From contig NZ_JAUSOO010000028.1 of the NCBI RefSeq assembly GCF_030656115.1, positions 1 to 55,330 of the forward strand: a stretch of 55,330 nt of DNA, given 5' to 3'. The notes beneath the pieces are model-generated. The model saw nothing but the letters and a program-made list of their open reading frames with translations, ran no database searches and was not told the DNA's origin. How positions within the stretch are numbered: position 1 is the first letter of the stretch; each line of letters opens with the position of its first letter. This DNA comes from Hydrogenophaga sp. (lineage in GTDB: Bacteria > Pseudomonadota > Gammaproteobacteria > Burkholderiales > Burkholderiaceae_C). Position numbers and translations under genes: made by a program. Positions 47,121-55,330 of this stretch are shown here, in pieces.

Positions 47121-47171
47121 GTAGCCGGAGCTTCCAGCTCCGGTTTTCCTGGAGCTGGAAGCTCCGGCTAC
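47121..47171. repeat. perfect 21-bp inverted repeat with 9-base loop
   Basis: GTAGCCGGAGCTTCCAGCTCC and its exact reverse complement flank GGTTTTCCT. Each arm also folds on itself (CCGGAGCT-TCC-AGCTCCGG), so it can form either one long or two short hairpins. It lies 14 bases past the ppc stop and may end or protect that transcript. A repetitive-family origin is possible. Confidence 0.9.
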
Positions 47172-47184
47172 TTGCACCGGCCAC

Positions 47185-50100
47185 TTAGCCCGTGTTGCGT
47201 AACCCCGCCGCAATGCCGTTGATGGAAATGTGAATACCCCGGCGCACTTTCTCGTCGCGGTCGGCCTGGTTTTCCCCGGCGCGGTAGCGGCGTACCAGCT
47301 CCACTTGCAGGTGGTGCAGCGGGTCGATGTAGGGGAAGCGGTGGCGAATGGAGCGCTGCAGCGCCGTGTTGTTCACCAGGCGCTGCGCTTCGCCGGTGAT
47401 GAGTGCCAGGGCTTCGGAGGTGCGGTGCCATTCGGCTTCGATGGCGCTGAACACCTGGGTGCGCAGTTTTTTGTCCTGCACCAGTTCGGCGTAGCGCGAG
47501 GCCAATGCGAGGTCGCTCTTGGCCAGCACCATGTCCATGTTGGACAGCAAGGTGCTGAAGAAGGGCCACTGTTTCACCATCTTCTGCAGCAGAGCGGTTT
47601 GCTTGGCCACGCCGGCTTCGCCGTCGCGGTTCAAAAACGCGTGCACCGCCGAGCCAAAACCATACCAGCCGGGCAAGGTCAGGCGGCACTGGCCCCAGCT
47701 GAAGCCCCACGGAATGGCGCGCAGGTCTTCAATTTTTTGCGTGGCCTTGCGCGAGGCCGGGCGCGAGCCGATGTTGAGCTCGGCGATTTCGCGGATGGGG
47801 GTGGAGGCAAAGAAGTATTCGGCGAAGCGCGGGGTGTCGTACACCAGTGCCCTGTAAGAGGCCATGCTGTGCTCGGACAGTGCGTTGGCCGCCGCCAGAA
47901 ACGCCGCTGGCGGGTTGCGCGTGGGCTGCAGCAGCGTGGCTTCCAGGGTGGCGGCCACCAGGGTTTCGAGGTTGCGTCGGCCAATTTCGGGGTTGGCGTA
48001 TTTGGAGCCGATCACCTCGCCCTGTTCGGTCAGGCGGATCTGGCCGCGCACCGTGCCGGGCGGCTGGGCCAGGATGGCCTGGTAGCTGGGGCCACCACCC
48101 CGGCCCACGGTGCCGCCCCGGCCGTGGAACATGCGCAACTGGATATGGCCCCCACGCTCCCCCGCTGCGCGAGGTCCGCTGCCCCCCGGGGGGGTTGTTT
48201 CGCCTTGGGGCGGCCCGGCGGCGAAGCTGGGAGCCCCCACGCTCCCCACTGCGTGTGGTTCGCTGCCCCCCGGGGGGGTTGTTTCGCCTTGGGGCGGCCC
48301 GGCGGCGAAACGGTGGCCTTCACTGGCCTCGGCTTCTGCGTTCAGTGTGTCGAACAGTTCCACCAGCGCAATCTCGGCGCGGTACAGCTCCCAGTTGCTG
48401 GTGAAGATGCCACCGTCTTTGTTGCTGTCGGAGTAGCCGAGCATGATGTCTTGCTCGCTGTAGCCCGTGGCGTGCCCGCGCTGCACCATGGCGCGCACGC
48501 CGGGCAGGGCGTAGTAGTCGCGCATGATGGGCGCGGCGTTGCGCAGGTCTTCAATGGTTTCAAACAGCGGCACCACGATCAGGTCGCAGGTGGCGTCTTC
48601 TTGCAGCAGGCCGTGCACCAGGCCGGTTTCTTTTTGCAGCAGCAGCACCTCCAGCAGGTCGCTCACGGTTTCGGTGTGGCTGATGATGGCGTGGCGGATG
48701 GCATGCGCGCCAAAGCGCTCGCGTCCGCTGCGGGCGTTGTCAAAGATGGCCAGCTCGTCTTGCGTGTGTGCCGAATAGGCAGCACCGGGCACGCGCAGGG
48801 GCCGCGCGTCGTTGAGCTGGCGCAGCAGCACGGCGCGCTTGCCCATTTCGTCCAGCGCGCTGTAGTGGGGCTCAATGCGGGCGGTGGCCAGCAACTCGGC
48901 CACCACCTCTTCGTGTTTGTCCGAGCTTTGGCGCAGGTCGATGGTGGCCAGGTGAAAACCAAACACCTCGACCGCACGGATCAACGGATGCAGGCGCGCG
49001 CGCGCGAGCGCCGCGCCGTGGTGCGCCACCAGCGAGGCTTCGATGGTGCGCAGGTCCGCCAGCAGCTCGGTCGCGTCGGTGTAGGGATCTTGCGGCGCCA
49101 CGGCATGGCGGGCCGCTTCGCCGCCGGTGAGGCTGTGCAGTGTGGCGGCCAGGCGGGCGTACATGCCGGTGAGCGCGCGGCGGTAAGGCTCGTCCTGGCG
49201 GTGGGCGTTGGTGTCGGGCGAGCGCTCGGCCAGCGCCTGCATGGCCGGGCTCACGCTGGCCAGCATGGCCGAGACCGACAGTTCGGCACCCAGCAGGTGC
49301 ACCTGGCGCAGGTGGTGGCGCAGCACCATGTCGGCCTGGCTTTGCAGGGCGCGCTCCAGGGTTTGCGCGGTGACGTTGGGGTTGCCGTCGCGGTCGCCAC
49401 CAATCCATTGGCCCATGCGCAAAAACGTGGCCACGGGTGCTGTGGCAGCACCGGGTTCGATCAGTCCTTCTTCCAGCTCGCGGTAGAGCTTGGGAATTTG
49501 CGTCAGGAAAGTGGCTTCGTAATAGCTCAGCGCGTTGTCAATTTCGTCGGCCACGGTGAGCTTGGTGAAGCGCAGCAGGCGGGTTTGCCAGAGTTGGGTA
49601 ACGCGGGCGCGCAGTTGGGCTTCCAGTTCGGCCTGTTCGCGGGGCAGCGGTTGGGTCTGGGTGTCGAGCTCGACCAGCAGGTGGGCAATGGCGCGCTCGG
49701 CGTCCAGAATGCTCTTGCGTTGCACCTCGGTGGGGTGGGCGGTGAGCACCGGTGAGATGTGGCTGTTCGCCAGCGTTTGCAGCACGTCGGTGGGCGCAAT
49801 GCCGGCCTTTTTCAGGCGCTGCAGCGTCATGGCCAGGCTGCCTTCTTGCACGTCGCCAGCGCGCTCGTGCACCGCGCGGCGGCGGATGTGGTGGCGGTCT
49901 TCGGCCAGGTTGGCCAAGTGGCTGAAATAGGTGAAGGCCCGGATGACGCTGACGGTTTGGTCGCCGCTGAGCCCTTTGAGCAGTTTTTTCAGGGCCTTGT
50001 CTGCCGACTGGTCGGCGTGCCGGCGAAACGCCACCGAGAGCTGGCGAATCTGCTCGATCAGATCAAATGCCGCCTGGCCTTCCTGCTCACGGATTACGTC

Positions 50101-50244
50101 CCCCAAAATGCGCCCGAGCAGCCGGATGTCGTCTATGAGCGGCTGTTCTTTGTCGGGGCGCACGGCGGGCTTGGCGGTGCTGCTGCGCGCGCGGGTCCGT
50201 GACGGGTTGGTGGACGGGGCGGGGCGGGCAGACGGTCGGCTCAT
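47185..50244 (-). CDS. ppc: phosphoenolpyruvate carboxylase with an in-frame repeat insertion
   Basis: 1019 residues from ATG 50244 (MSRPSARPA); ATG 50292 would add 16. It makes oxaloacetate from phosphoenolpyruvate and bicarbonate. The essential histidine is in [15 protein letters not shown] (about residue 160) and the catalytic arginine/glycine loop is [40 protein letters not shown] follows. Residues ~643-698, just before that loop, are a foreign Pro-Gly-rich insert holding two copies of [16 protein letters not shown]. It comes from two ~84-bp GC-rich repeat units on the DNA. The total is longer than the ~880-960 residues usual for the family. The insert may lie in an exposed loop that the enzyme tolerates. 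Confidence 0.95.
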   Translation of the reverse strand: MSRPSARPAPSTNPSRTRARSSTAKPAVRPDKEQPLIDDIRLLGRILGDVIREQEGQAAFDLIEQIRQLSVAFRRHADQSADKALKKLLKGLSGDQTVSVIRAFTYFSHLANLAEDRHHIRRRAVHERAGDVQEGSLAMTLQRLKKAGIAPTDVLQTLANSHISPVLTAHPTEVQRKSILDAERAIAHLLVELDTQTQPLPREQAELEAQLRARVTQLWQTRLLRFTKLTVADEIDNALSYYEATFLTQIPKLYRELEEGLIEPGAATAPVATFLRMGQWIGGDRDGNPNVTAQTLERALQSQADMVLRHHLRQVHLLGAELSVSAMLASVSPAMQALAERSPDTNAHRQDEPYRRALTGMYARLAATLHSLTGGEAARHAVAPQDPYTDATELLADLRTIEASLVAHHGAALARARLHPLIRAVEVFGFHLATIDLRQSSDKHEEVVAELLATARIEPHYSALDEMGKRAVLLRQLNDARPLRVPGAAYSAHTQDELAIFDNARSGRERFGAHAIRHAIISHTETVSDLLEVLLLQKETGLVHGLLQEDATCDLIVVPLFETIEDLRNAAPIMRDYYALPGVRAMVQRGHATGYSEQDIMLGYSDSNKDGGIFTSNWELYRAEIALVELFDTLNAEAEASEGHRFAAGPPQGETTPPGGSEPHAVGSVGAPSFAAGPPQGETTPPGGSGPRAAGERGGHIQLRMFHGRGGTVGRGGGPSYQAILAQPPGTVRGQIRLTEQGEVIGSKYANPEIGRRNLETLVAATLEATLLQPTRNPPAAFLAAANALSEHSMASYRALVYDTPRFAEYFFASTPIREIAELNIGSRPASRKATQKIEDLRAIPWGFSWGQCRLTLPGWYGFGSAVHAFLNRDGEAGVAKQTALLQKMVKQWPFFSTLLSNMDMVLAKSDLALASRYAELVQDKKLRTQVFSAIEAEWHRTSEALALITGEAQRLVNNTALQRSIRHRFPYIDPLHHLQVELVRRYRAGENQADRDEKVRRGIHISINGIAAGLRNTG
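48151..48318. repeat. two tandem ~84-bp GC-rich repeat units inside ppc
   Basis: CCCACGCTCC recurs at 48151 and 48236, and CGCTGCCCCCCGGGGGGGTT followed by GTTTCGCCTTGGGGCGGCCC and GGCGGCGAA recurs with an 84-bp period. The central CCCCCCGGGGGGG can fold. GGCC flanks the block on both sides, so the net insert is about 168 bases (56 codons), a multiple of three. The unit resembles short interspersed repeats common in Comamonadaceae genomes. Confidence 0.82.
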
Positions 50245-50366
50245 GGCGTGCTCGGGTGGTGCTGGTTTTTCGGGCAGGGGGCATGCTAGCATCCAAAGTT
50301 GCTCTTTTTGTTACCAAGCAGGTACGAAAACCCCCCTTTGGCTTTGATCTTTTTTGATCTTTCAAC

Positions 50367-51341
50367 GTGTCACTTTCAAATTCCCTCCCAGCGCTGTCCA
50401 TCACCATCGCCACCCGCGAAAGCCGTTTGGCGCTTTGGCAGGCCGAACACGTTAAAGCTTTGCTGGAAGCGTTGGGCCACAGCGTTCAGTTGCTTGGCAT
50501 GACGACCAAGGGCGACCAGATTTTGGACCGCAGCCTGTCCAAGGTGGGGGGCAAAGGCCTGTTCGTGAAAGAGCTGGAAATGGCGCTGGAAGAAGGTCGG
50601 GCCGACATCGCGGTCCATTCGCTCAAAGACGTGCCGATGGACCTGCCCGAAGGTTTTGCGCTGGCCTGCGTGATGGAGCGCGAAGACCCGCGCGACGCCT
50701 GGGTGTCGCCGGTGTGCGCCACGCTGGTTGAGTTGCCCGCAGGCGCCGTGGTGGGCACGTCCAGTTTGCGCCGCCTGGTGCTGCTGCGCGAGGCGCTGGA
50801 CGCACTGGGCCGTACCGACGTGCGCATTGAACCCCTGCGCGGCAACCTGGACACCCGGCTGCGCAAGCTCGACGAAGGGCAATACCACGCCATCGTGCTG
50901 GCTGCTGCCGGGCTCAAGCGACTGGGGCTGGCCGAGCGCATTCGCCATATTTTTGAACCGGTCGCGTCGCTGCCTGCCGCAGGGCAGGGCGCGCTGGGCA
51001 TTGAGGTGCGCTCCGACCGCACCGATCTGGTGGCCGCCTTGGCACCGCTGGTGCACCTGCCCACCTGGCACCGCGTGGCGGCTGAGCGCACCGTCTCGCG
51101 CGCCATGGGTGGCAGTTGCTCCATGCCGCTGGCAGCCTATGCGCATTGGGATGCGGTCGAAGGCAGCCGCTTGCAGCTTGACGCGGCCTGGGGCGACCCC
51201 GAAGGTCGGCTGCGCGTGGTGCGCGTGAGCCAGCAGGCGGTGGTGCAAGACCAGGCGCAGGCCGAAGCCCTGGGCCAACGCGTGGCCGATGCGCTGCGTG
51301 CCGCTGGCGCCCAGCCGCCTGTGGCATCGGTAGAGAGCTGA
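50367..51341 (+). CDS. hemC: hydroxymethylbilane synthase
   Basis: 324 residues from GTG 50367. It joins four porphobilinogen units into hydroxymethylbilane, a step of heme synthesis. Motifs: [16 protein letters not shown] near 14-29, [20 protein letters not shown] near 62-81, [27 protein letters not shown], and the dipyrromethane-cofactor Cys251 in [13 protein letters not shown]. It is divergent from ppc with 122 bases between starts; the gap contains two TGATCTTT repeats. hemD follows 3 bases after the stop. Confidence 0.96.
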   Translation: MSLSNSLPALSITIATRESRLALWQAEHVKALLEALGHSVQLLGMTTKGDQILDRSLSKVGGKGLFVKELEMALEEGRADIAVHSLKDVPMDLPEGFALACVMEREDPRDAWVSPVCATLVELPAGAVVGTSSLRRLVLLREALDALGRTDVRIEPLRGNLDTRLRKLDEGQYHAIVLAAAGLKRLGLAERIRHIFEPVASLPAAGQGALGIEVRSDRTDLVAALAPLVHLPTWHRVAAERTVSRAMGGSCSMPLAAYAHWDAVEGSRLQLDAAWGDPEGRLRVVRVSQQAVVQDQAQAEALGQRVADALRAAGAQPPVASVES

Positions 51342-51344
51342 GCC

Positions 51345-52235
51345 TTGGTCGCAGATCCCGCGGTGCCGCCTGACCGACATTCGCTGGTGCCTCTGAAGCG
51401 CGTGATCGTCACGCGGCCCGAACCAGAAGCCGCCACCTGGGTGCATGCGTTGCGGGCAGAAGGCTGGCCGGTGCAGGCGCTGCCCTTGATCACCATTGAC
51501 GAACCGACTGACGCGGAGGTGCGCGAGCGGCTTGAGCAGGCACGCGCGCATTGGCTCGACGCCGATGCCATCATGTTCGTCAGTGCGGCGGCGGTGCAGC
51601 ATTTTTTTTCAGAGGCGGTGCAGGCACCGTGTGGGGCCAGCGTTCGCACCCGCTTCTGGGCACCGGGCCCTGGCACGGCGCGTGTGCTGGCGCAAGCCCT
51701 GGCTGTGCGCGGGCTCGGCTCGGAGCACATTGACGCACCCGCAGCCGACGCCGCCCAGTTCGACTCCGAGTCCTTGTGGCCGGTGGTGGCTCCCCAGCTG
51801 CGACCGGGCCAGCGCACCCTGATCGTGCGCGGCGCTTCGCAGGATGCCGTGGCCCCTTCTTCCCCAGAGCCGTCTGAACGGGTTCTGGCGGGCAACGGGC
51901 GCGACTGGCTGATTCAGCAATGCCAAGCCGCAGGCGCTCAGGTGCAAACCTGTGTGGCTTACGAGCGCCGTGCACCTGCCATCACGCCCGACCTGAAAGT
52001 TCTGATACAAACCGCAACCGGTGCCGGCAACGTGTGGTTGTTCAGCAGCTCCGAAGCTCTGTCGCACCTGCGCAACAGGGTGTTTCCATCCGATTGGACG
52101 CAGGCCAGCGCCTTGGTCACACACCCCCGCATTGCGGTCACGGCCCGATCGCTTGGTTTTGCTCAGGTGGTCGAAACCCGGCCCGCGTTGCCCGACGTGC
52201 TGCGCGCTCTAGAATCGAACTGGAGCCGTCCATGA
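51345..52235 (+). CDS. hemD: uroporphyrinogen-III synthase
   Basis: 296 residues from TTG 51345, 3 bases after the hemC stop. It closes hydroxymethylbilane to uroporphyrinogen III. The family is divergent, but VPLKRVIVTRPEPEAATWVH near 15-34 and GNVWLFSSSEALSHLRNR near 224-241 are typical of its two lobes. GTG or ATG starts further in are possible (first residues MVADPAVPPDRHS are not conserved). Its stop overlaps the hemX start (ATGA). Confidence 0.9.
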   Translation: MVADPAVPPDRHSLVPLKRVIVTRPEPEAATWVHALRAEGWPVQALPLITIDEPTDAEVRERLEQARAHWLDADAIMFVSAAAVQHFFSEAVQAPCGASVRTRFWAPGPGTARVLAQALAVRGLGSEHIDAPAADAAQFDSESLWPVVAPQLRPGQRTLIVRGASQDAVAPSSPEPSERVLAGNGRDWLIQQCQAAGAQVQTCVAYERRAPAITPDLKVLIQTATGAGNVWLFSSSEALSHLRNRVFPSDWTQASALVTHPRIAVTARSLGFAQVVETRPALPDVLRALESNWSRP

Positions 52236-53473
52236 GTCAAACCCCCGCTGATATTCCTCCCAACGCACCGCCGCTTGCCAGCGCAACCGCTGTCGCGCCT
52301 TTCGTGGCCGCGCAGCGTTCGGGCACTTGGTTGCTGTTGCTGGGCCTCGTGGTGGCCATGCTGGCACTCATCATGAGCGGCTTGCTGTGGCAAAAACTCA
52401 ACCAGACCCAGCAGGAACTGGCTCGCCGCAGCCAAGATACCGCCGCCCAATCCTTGGCCGCGCGCACCCTTGCCGGGCAAGCTGAGGCCTTGTCGCAAGA
52501 ATTGCAGGCCCGTTTGGCGGTGGCCGAGGTGCGGCTCTCGGAAGTGAGTCTGCAACGCAGCCAGCTTGAAGAGTTGATGCTCACGTTGTCCCGTTCCCGC
52601 GACGACAACTTGGTGCAAGACTTGGAGGCCGCTTTGCGACTGGCCTTGCAGCAGGCCCAACTCACGGGCAGTGCACAACCGCTGGTGTCGGCCTTGCAGG
52701 CAGCCGACCAGCGCATTGCGCGTGCTGCACAGCCCCGGCTGAACCCCGTTCAGCGTGCCATTGCGCGCGATATTGAGCGCATTCAATCGGCCTCGTTGGC
52801 CGACATTCCGGCCTTGGCCCTGCGGCTGGATGAACTTGCTCGCCAAGTGGACGAGTGGCCGGTGCTCAATGCTGTAGGGCCGGGCCGTACAAGCAGCGAA
52901 ACCTTCAAAACACCGGCCGGCGCCAAGCCCGCTGGGGCGGCTGCGGGTGGCGAGGGGACAAAAGCCAGCCACCTGCTGGAGCCAGCGCCCAGCGTCGGCA
53001 GCGCGTCTTCCCGTTTGTCTGGCAGTGACGCCGATTCGCAGGCTGTAGCGACTGCACCCGCCGACAGTGGGTTGAGCCAAGGCTGGAACCGTGTGTCTGT
53101 CGGTTGGCAGGGTTTGTGGAGCCGAATTTGGGCCGACGTGACCCGCAGCGGGCGCGAATTGGTGCGGGTTAGCCGCATTGATCGCCCCGAGGCGGCCTTG
53201 CTGGCGCCCGAGCAGGCCTTTTTCCTGCGCGAAAACCTCAAGCTCAAACTGCTCAATGCCCGTCTGGGTCTGCTGGCACGCCACATGGTTTCCAGTCAGG
53301 CCGATGTGGCGGCGGTGGAGGTCGCTCTGGACCGTTACTTTGACACCGCGTCTCCCGCTGTGAGCGGTGCACGGCGGGTGCTGGCGGGCCTGCGCAAAGA
53401 CTTGGTGGACAACAACCTGCCAAGGCCCGACGAAACCCTGGCCGCGCTGGCGGTGGCGGCGGGAGGTCGCTGA
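52232..53473 (+). CDS. hemX: HemX-family membrane protein
   Basis: 413 residues. One transmembrane helix (TWLLLLGLVVAMLALIMSGL, about 32-51) is followed by a long coiled coil (about 52-170) rich in Gln, Glu and Leu. A low-complexity Ala/Gly/Ser linker (about 215-280) leads to a conserved C-terminal domain. Genes of this type are often labelled uroporphyrinogen-III C-methyltransferase, but the methylase domain is absent; it is more likely a scaffold for heme synthesis. Overlaps hemD and hemY by 4 bases and 1 base. Confidence 0.9.
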   Translation: MSQTPADIPPNAPPLASATAVAPFVAAQRSGTWLLLLGLVVAMLALIMSGLLWQKLNQTQQELARRSQDTAAQSLAARTLAGQAEALSQELQARLAVAEVRLSEVSLQRSQLEELMLTLSRSRDDNLVQDLEAALRLALQQAQLTGSAQPLVSALQAADQRIARAAQPRLNPVQRAIARDIERIQSASLADIPALALRLDELARQVDEWPVLNAVGPGRTSSETFKTPAGAKPAGAAAGGEGTKASHLLEPAPSVGSASSRLSGSDADSQAVATAPADSGLSQGWNRVSVGWQGLWSRIWADVTRSGRELVRVSRIDRPEAALLAPEQAFFLRENLKLKLLNARLGLLARHMVSSQADVAAVEVALDRYFDTASPAVSGARRVLAGLRKDLVDNNLPRPDETLAALAVAAGGR

Positions 53474-54792
53474 TGCGCCATGTGCAGCGTGGCGCCATGC
53501 GCAGCGTGTTCTGGTTGCTGGGCTTGGCGACGCTGGCAGTGGCACTGGCGCTGCTGGTGGGGCACAACCCAGCCACGCTGACCCTGTTTTGGCCACCTTA
53601 CCGGTTCGACGTCTCCTTCAACTTTGTGGTGTTCGCGCTGATCGCCGCGTTTGTGCTGCTGCACCTGGCCTTGCGAGCCATTGCTGCCTTGCGAGAGCTG
53701 CCGGCCCAGGCCCAGCGATGGCGTGCGCTGCAGGTGGAGCGTGCTGTCGTGGGGGCCGTGGTGGATGCGTTGTCGCACCAGTTGTCGGGCCGTTTTGTAC
53801 GGGCCCAATCGGCTGCCCAAAAAGCGCTGGACCAACTGGATTCTTCGTCTTTGGCGCAGTGGCCGCGCCGCGATCAGCTCCAGTTGCTGGCCCATCTCTT
53901 GGTGGCGGAAAGCGCCCAGGCGCTGCAAAACCGCGAGCGACGCGACCAGCATCTGCAGGCGGCGTTGGCCACTCAGTTGGCCAAAGGCGCACCCGAAGCG
54001 CACGAGGGCGCTTTGTTGCGTGCCGTGCGCTGGGCGGTGGAAGATCGCAACATCCAAGCGGCCCGTAGTCGGTTGGCCGAATTGCCACAGGGCGCAGCCC
54101 GCCGCATTCAGACTTTGCGTTTGAAGCTGCGCATTGCGCGGTTGAGTGGCGCCACCGCTGAAGCCCTGGAAACCGCTCGCTTGCTGGCCAAACACCGCGC
54201 CTTTACGCCATCGGTTGCAGGCAGCATTGTGAGAGGACTGGCCTTGGATGCTTTGGCGCAGGCGCACGATCTCCAGCAGTTGCAAGCGGTCTGGCACAAG
54301 CTGGACGGCACCGAGCGCGTTATGCCCGAGTTGGCATTGGCTGCAGCACAACGTGCCAACGAACTGGTGGCACCGGGTGGCGCTTTCGGTGGTGCCGACG
54401 ATGCCGATCGTGTGGCCGCGGCAGCGTTGGCTTGCCGCTGGCTGGAGCCACTGTGGCAGACGTTCGGTGCCCTGGACCCCGTACACCAACGCCAATGTGT
54501 GCAGGCGCTGGAGCCAGGTTTGCCCGAACTGGATGCCGGTTGGCTGGCTCGGTTGGAGCAGACACAGCAACAGCTGCCCAACAACTCTTACCTGCAATAT
54601 TTGTCCGGCCAGGCCTGTATGCAGCGCCAGTTGTGGGGCAAAGCCACCCAGTTGCTGGGCCAGGCCAGCCACAGCCTCCAAGAACCTGTTTTGCTGCGCC
54701 AAACATGGTGTGCACTCGCCGAGCTGGCACAAGAGCGGGGTGACGAAACCGCCGCACAAGCCGCCTGGAAAAAAGCCGCTCAGATCGGCTGA
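53473..54792 (+). CDS. hemY: HemY family protein (heme biosynthesis, TPR)
   Basis: 439 residues. Two transmembrane helices (SVFWLLGLATLAVALALLVG near 13-32 and FNFVVFALIAAFVLLHLALR near 45-64) are followed by a tetratricopeptide-like helical domain that ends in QERGDETAAQAAWKKAAQIG. In gammaproteobacteria HemY acts late in heme synthesis at the membrane, but its exact task is debated; it is not the Gram-positive coproporphyrinogen oxidase of that name. It closes the hemCDXY operon; the ATG lies on the last base of the hemX stop. Confidence 0.9.
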   Translation: MRHVQRGAMRSVFWLLGLATLAVALALLVGHNPATLTLFWPPYRFDVSFNFVVFALIAAFVLLHLALRAIAALRELPAQAQRWRALQVERAVVGAVVDALSHQLSGRFVRAQSAAQKALDQLDSSSLAQWPRRDQLQLLAHLLVAESAQALQNRERRDQHLQAALATQLAKGAPEAHEGALLRAVRWAVEDRNIQAARSRLAELPQGAARRIQTLRLKLRIARLSGATAEALETARLLAKHRAFTPSVAGSIVRGLALDALAQAHDLQQLQAVWHKLDGTERVMPELALAAAQRANELVAPGGAFGGADDADRVAAAALACRWLEPLWQTFGALDPVHQRQCVQALEPGLPELDAGWLARLEQTQQQLPNNSYLQYLSGQACMQRQLWGKATQLLGQASHSLQEPVLLRQTWCALAELAQERGDETAAQAAWKKAAQIG

Positions 54793-55192
54793 ATGCGGAG
54801 CGTCCGAGCCCCCTGGACTCTGGGTTTCAGGGTGTTGTTTATCGGTCCCACCCAGCGCAAACAGCCCATGACGTGGCTGCAGTTCGGTTTTGGGTTTGGG
54901 TGCTCGATTCGGTGGGGTCTCAACCTGAGCCGCCAGAGAAGGGATCAAACAAGCAGAACCAATGCTCTTGGGCCGCTGAGAAAAGTCTCGTAACCGTTGG
55001 AAATCGATTCCGACAGCACGGAAGTCTGCGCACAACCTGTTAAGACGCAATCCCTTGGGAGGCTAAAAACCGCAATTGCCGGCTTATTGCCCCGCTGGAG
55101 GTCTCGATGAACCCAGGCTTTTGTGGACACGACGTGGCGCACCCCTGGGCAGCTCACTCGGGCGAGCCCCACGGCCGGCGGTTTTTTTAGAT
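54793..55192. other. intergenic stretch between hemY and the intron
   Basis: 400 bases with no gene that I can support. It ends in a GC-rich segment and T7 (55182-55188), terminator-like, though I could not draw a clean stem. Group IIC introns typically insert just past such terminator hairpins. Confidence 0.5.
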
Positions 55193-55330
55193 GTGCGCCC
55201 AGCATGGGCGCACTCCTGCGGGTGCAAGTCCCGCCGCAAGTTGACCAAGACGAGCGAAGCGAAGCGCAACCGCATGAGGGCGACCGAGTGTGGGAAGGAA
55301 GCGTGGAGCGCAAATCATGAGCCGATGGAC
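55193..55330 (+). mobile_element. 5' end of a group II intron (partial)
   Basis: Begins GTGCGCCCAGCATGGGCGCAC, which contains the GTGYG-type 5' end of bacterial group II introns. It continues with GGGTGCAAGTCCCGCC, then GCGAAGCGCAACCGCATGAG and GTGTGGGAAGGAAGCGTGGA, sequence of the kind seen in domain I of these ribozymes. The maturase/reverse transcriptase gene and domain V would lie beyond the window. The direct upstream T7 suits the group IIC insertion habit. No open frame in this stretch looks like a protein. Confidence 0.7.

Noticed and set aside
47230..49755. 841-codon open frame on the plus strand opposite ppc
   Set aside because: Antisense to a strong PEP carboxylase; no motif of its own.
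54945..55313. 122-codon open frame on the minus strand across the intron start
   Set aside because: It overlaps conserved ribozyme sequence and has no protein features.

Overview
This is a GC-rich window with many 4-nt ATGA start/stop overlaps. The gene sets are typical of Betaproteobacteria: hemC-hemD-hemX-hemY diverging from ppc, and trpS / M50 protease / yciO / PHP in one run. The dispersed short repeats also fit Burkholderiales, most likely Comamonadaceae (a Hydrogenophaga- or Acidovorax-like genome). This placement is inferred from layout and protein resemblance, not from a marker-gene search.

Region 1 (1-4863) is a methionine-degradation locus resembling mdeR-mdeA-mdeB of Pseudomonas putida. 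An Lrp-type regulator diverges from an operon of a trans-sulfuration-type PLP enzyme, an OsmC-like protein, L-methionine gamma-lyase, a LysR helix-turn-helix-only protein and an AceE-type 2-oxoacid dehydrogenase E1 that runs off the window. Two palindromes about four helical turns apart lie between the divergent genes. Region 2 (about 4.9-10.4 kb) holds a GFA-family protein, an alpha/beta hydrolase and a LysR regulator divergent from a coupled trio: an MFS transporter, a 44-residue membrane peptide, and an isocitrate-lyase/PEP-mutase-family enzyme with a DUF1127-like tail.

Region 3 (10.4-16.4 kb) is a scar-rich accessory stretch. It contains a second copy of a 93-bp repeat, a 32-bp perfect palindrome, a 341-bp non-coding element with terminal inverted repeats, remnants of an enoyl-CoA hydratase and a short-chain dehydrogenase, and an island of a Kelch-like exported protein, an SH3-like exported protein and a small membrane protein.

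Region 4 (16.4-39.4 kb) is a large acyl-CoA catabolic cluster with two import systems. The first half has an enoyl-CoA hydratase, a thiolase, a LivGFHM/LivJ ABC transporter, a second hydratase, an acyl-CoA ligase, an SDR and a MalT-like LuxR-family regulator. The 16-bp inverted repeat TCGTC-N6-GACGA occurs in three of its control regions, including the regulator's own. The second half has a tyrosine phosphatase, then one run of genes: a TRAP transporter, an APH-type kinase plus acyl-CoA dehydrogenase that together match human ACAD10/ACAD11, a hydratase, a nitronate-monooxygenase-like flavoprotein and a second ligase. The kinase/dehydrogenase pair suggests 4-hydroxyacyl-CoA breakdown by phosphorylation and elimination, as for levulinate-type acids.

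Region 5 (39.4-55.3 kb) is mostly core genome: a hemerythrin-GGDEF diguanylate cyclase, tRNA-Ser(CGA) with a strong bidirectional terminator, a convergent histidine kinase/response regulator pair, trpS, an M50 protease, yciO, a PHP phosphoesterase, ppc with two tandem GC-rich repeat units inserted in frame beside its catalytic loop, and hemCDXY. The window ends inside what looks like the 5' end of a group II intron.
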